The notes under the pieces were generated by a model that was not told the DNA's origin, made no database searches, and worked only from the letters and a program-made list of their open reading frames with translations. This document shows positions 16,983 through 17,768 of a DNA stretch of 17,768 nucleotides, piece after piece. Within the stretch, counting starts at the first letter, position 1; each line of letters starts with the position of its first letter. Both the position numbers and the translations under genes were made by a program. The stretch comes from Pelagophyceae sp. CCMP2097. Lineage: Eukaryota; Sar; Pelagophyceae. The DNA lies in contig MU657267.1 of assembly GCA_026770575.1 (NCBI GenBank), forward strand, positions 150,870 to 168,637. The letters run 5' to 3'.

Positions 16983-17372
16983 TGCCCGAAATGCCGTTTG
17001 GGATGCCCGATGGCCGAGACCGTCGCAAGACCATGCTGGAATCACGGGGCGGGATTCGGTTCGATGCCCTTTTTAAACGTCCCTTGCGCCGGCCTCTTCA
17101 GCGGTCCGTCGCTCGAGGCTGCTTTGCAGATACCTTGCCGCGCACGGTGCCTTGACCATTTGCAAGGCGACTCACAAAGTCTCCAAAAGGCGAAGAAGCA
17201 GAGGGCCCTCTTGCGGCGAGCGGCGACGCCGCATTTTCAATCGGGCGGCTCGCACAAAAGTCGCAAAATGCCAAAGTACTGGGGGCCGGAGGGTTCCTCG
17301 AATTCGGCGCCCAAGGGAAATCTTTGGCCTCCAAGGGCCTCTCCAAGACGCCTTCTGGACGGCGCCCAAGCC
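16983..17372. other. Presumed transporter intron sequence, no gene recognised
   Basis: Non-repetitive to weakly repetitive GC-rich DNA after copy B. Frames are open on both strands but none resembles the missing C-terminal half of the transporter. Confidence 0.35.
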
Positions 17373-17490
17373 CTCGCAAGGCGCCCGAGCCCTCGCAAGG
17401 CGCCGAAGTGCGGCCCCCTCGCACTGGGCGGCTGCTCATGCACGGCCCCCTGCTCCTGCCGTCTGCAAAGGGTCCTCAGATACGGCATTT
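17373..17490 (-). repeat. Inverted copy of the 4326-4410 repeat
   Basis: The reverse complement holds AGGACCCTTTGCAGACGGCA (29 bases exact with 4326-4354), then a GTGC...GCACTT segment and CCTTGCGAGGG twice (about 17371-17400), as in ABC1K intron 2. Confidence 0.8.
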
Positions 17491-17582
17491 GGAGTTCGGG
17501 CCCTCTTCGGGAAAATTTAATGGTGTTTGTGTCCAACGGAGGCTCGAAGAGGCGTTTCGAGCAGAGGAGGCTCTTGCTTCGG

Positions 17583-17768
17583 CCCCTCGATAATGCCCCT
17601 CGAAACGGCCCCTCGATAATGCCCCTCGATAATGCCCCTCGAAACGGCCCCTCGAAACGGCCCCTCGAAACGGCCCCTCGATACGGCCCCTCGAAACGGC
17701 CCCTCGAAACGGCCCCTCGAAACGGCGCCTCGAAACGGCCCCTCGAAACGGCCCCTCGAAACGGCCCC
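17583..17768. repeat. 13-bp minisatellite, near-perfect array at window end
   Basis: About fourteen units of CCCTCGAAACGGC. The variants (GATAATG, GATACGG, one GCGCC) are few, so it is recently amplified or homogenised. It runs off the right edge and continues the family seen at 14263-14790. Confidence 0.95.

Noticed and set aside
16957..17069. tRNA or tRNA-derived SINE (A-box-like TGGCAAAGTGG and B-box-like GGTTCGATGCC)
   Set aside because: The A-box-like string is part of the copy B terminal repeat, the spacing is about 90 bp, and no cloverleaf can be drawn.

Overview
The window looks like nuclear DNA of a GC-rich, intron-bearing eukaryotic alga. Three things point to a secondary red-type plastid. 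Reading frames are interrupted by spliceosomal introns. The kinase gene has a bipartite plastid presequence (signal peptide, then an Ala-Trp-Ala-Pro 'ASAFAP-like' junction). The intergenic and intronic DNA is full of minisatellites and short DNA transposons. A stramenopile such as a pelagophyte is my best guess; a haptophyte or dinoflagellate is not excluded. This is inference, with no database search behind it.

Genes. (1) Positions 494 to 1, minus strand: the 5' part of a WD40-repeat protein that runs off the left edge. (2) Positions 7584 to 1040, minus strand: a complete ABC1/UbiB-family atypical kinase (ABC1K), rebuilt from seven exons into a 618-residue plastid-targeted protein with all core motifs (KxGQ, VAVK, ExDFxxEAxN, HADPHGGN, DFG). 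(3) Positions 11333 to about 16505, plus strand: the first roughly 270 residues of a major facilitator transporter (MFS_1-like/LacY-type), in eight exons, continuing beyond the right edge. Genes 2 and 3 are head to head, 3.7 kb apart. A possible stray exon (weak TLDc-like pattern) lies at about 948 to 715.

Repeats. The long introns (ABC1K introns 2 and 4; transporter introns 3 and 8) are built largely from 10-, 13- and 14-bp minisatellites. The 14-bp family reads in the same transcriptional sense in both oppositely transcribed genes, and two arrays reverse polarity internally. A higher-order repeat of about 96 bp occurs in two places (about 9690-10112 and 14800-15330). The region between the two divergent genes is a cluster of MITE-like elements with terminal inverted repeats (TIRs) and target-site duplications (TSDs): 7872-8196, 8430-9533, 10122-10478 and probably 10758-11212. 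A relative of the second lies inverted at 16595-16980 in a transporter intron.

Splicing. All thirteen 3' splice sites I could assign have G as the first exon base (AG|G). Two introns, and possibly a third, fit only a GC donor. Most long uninterrupted reading frames in the window are translations of minisatellites and are not genes.
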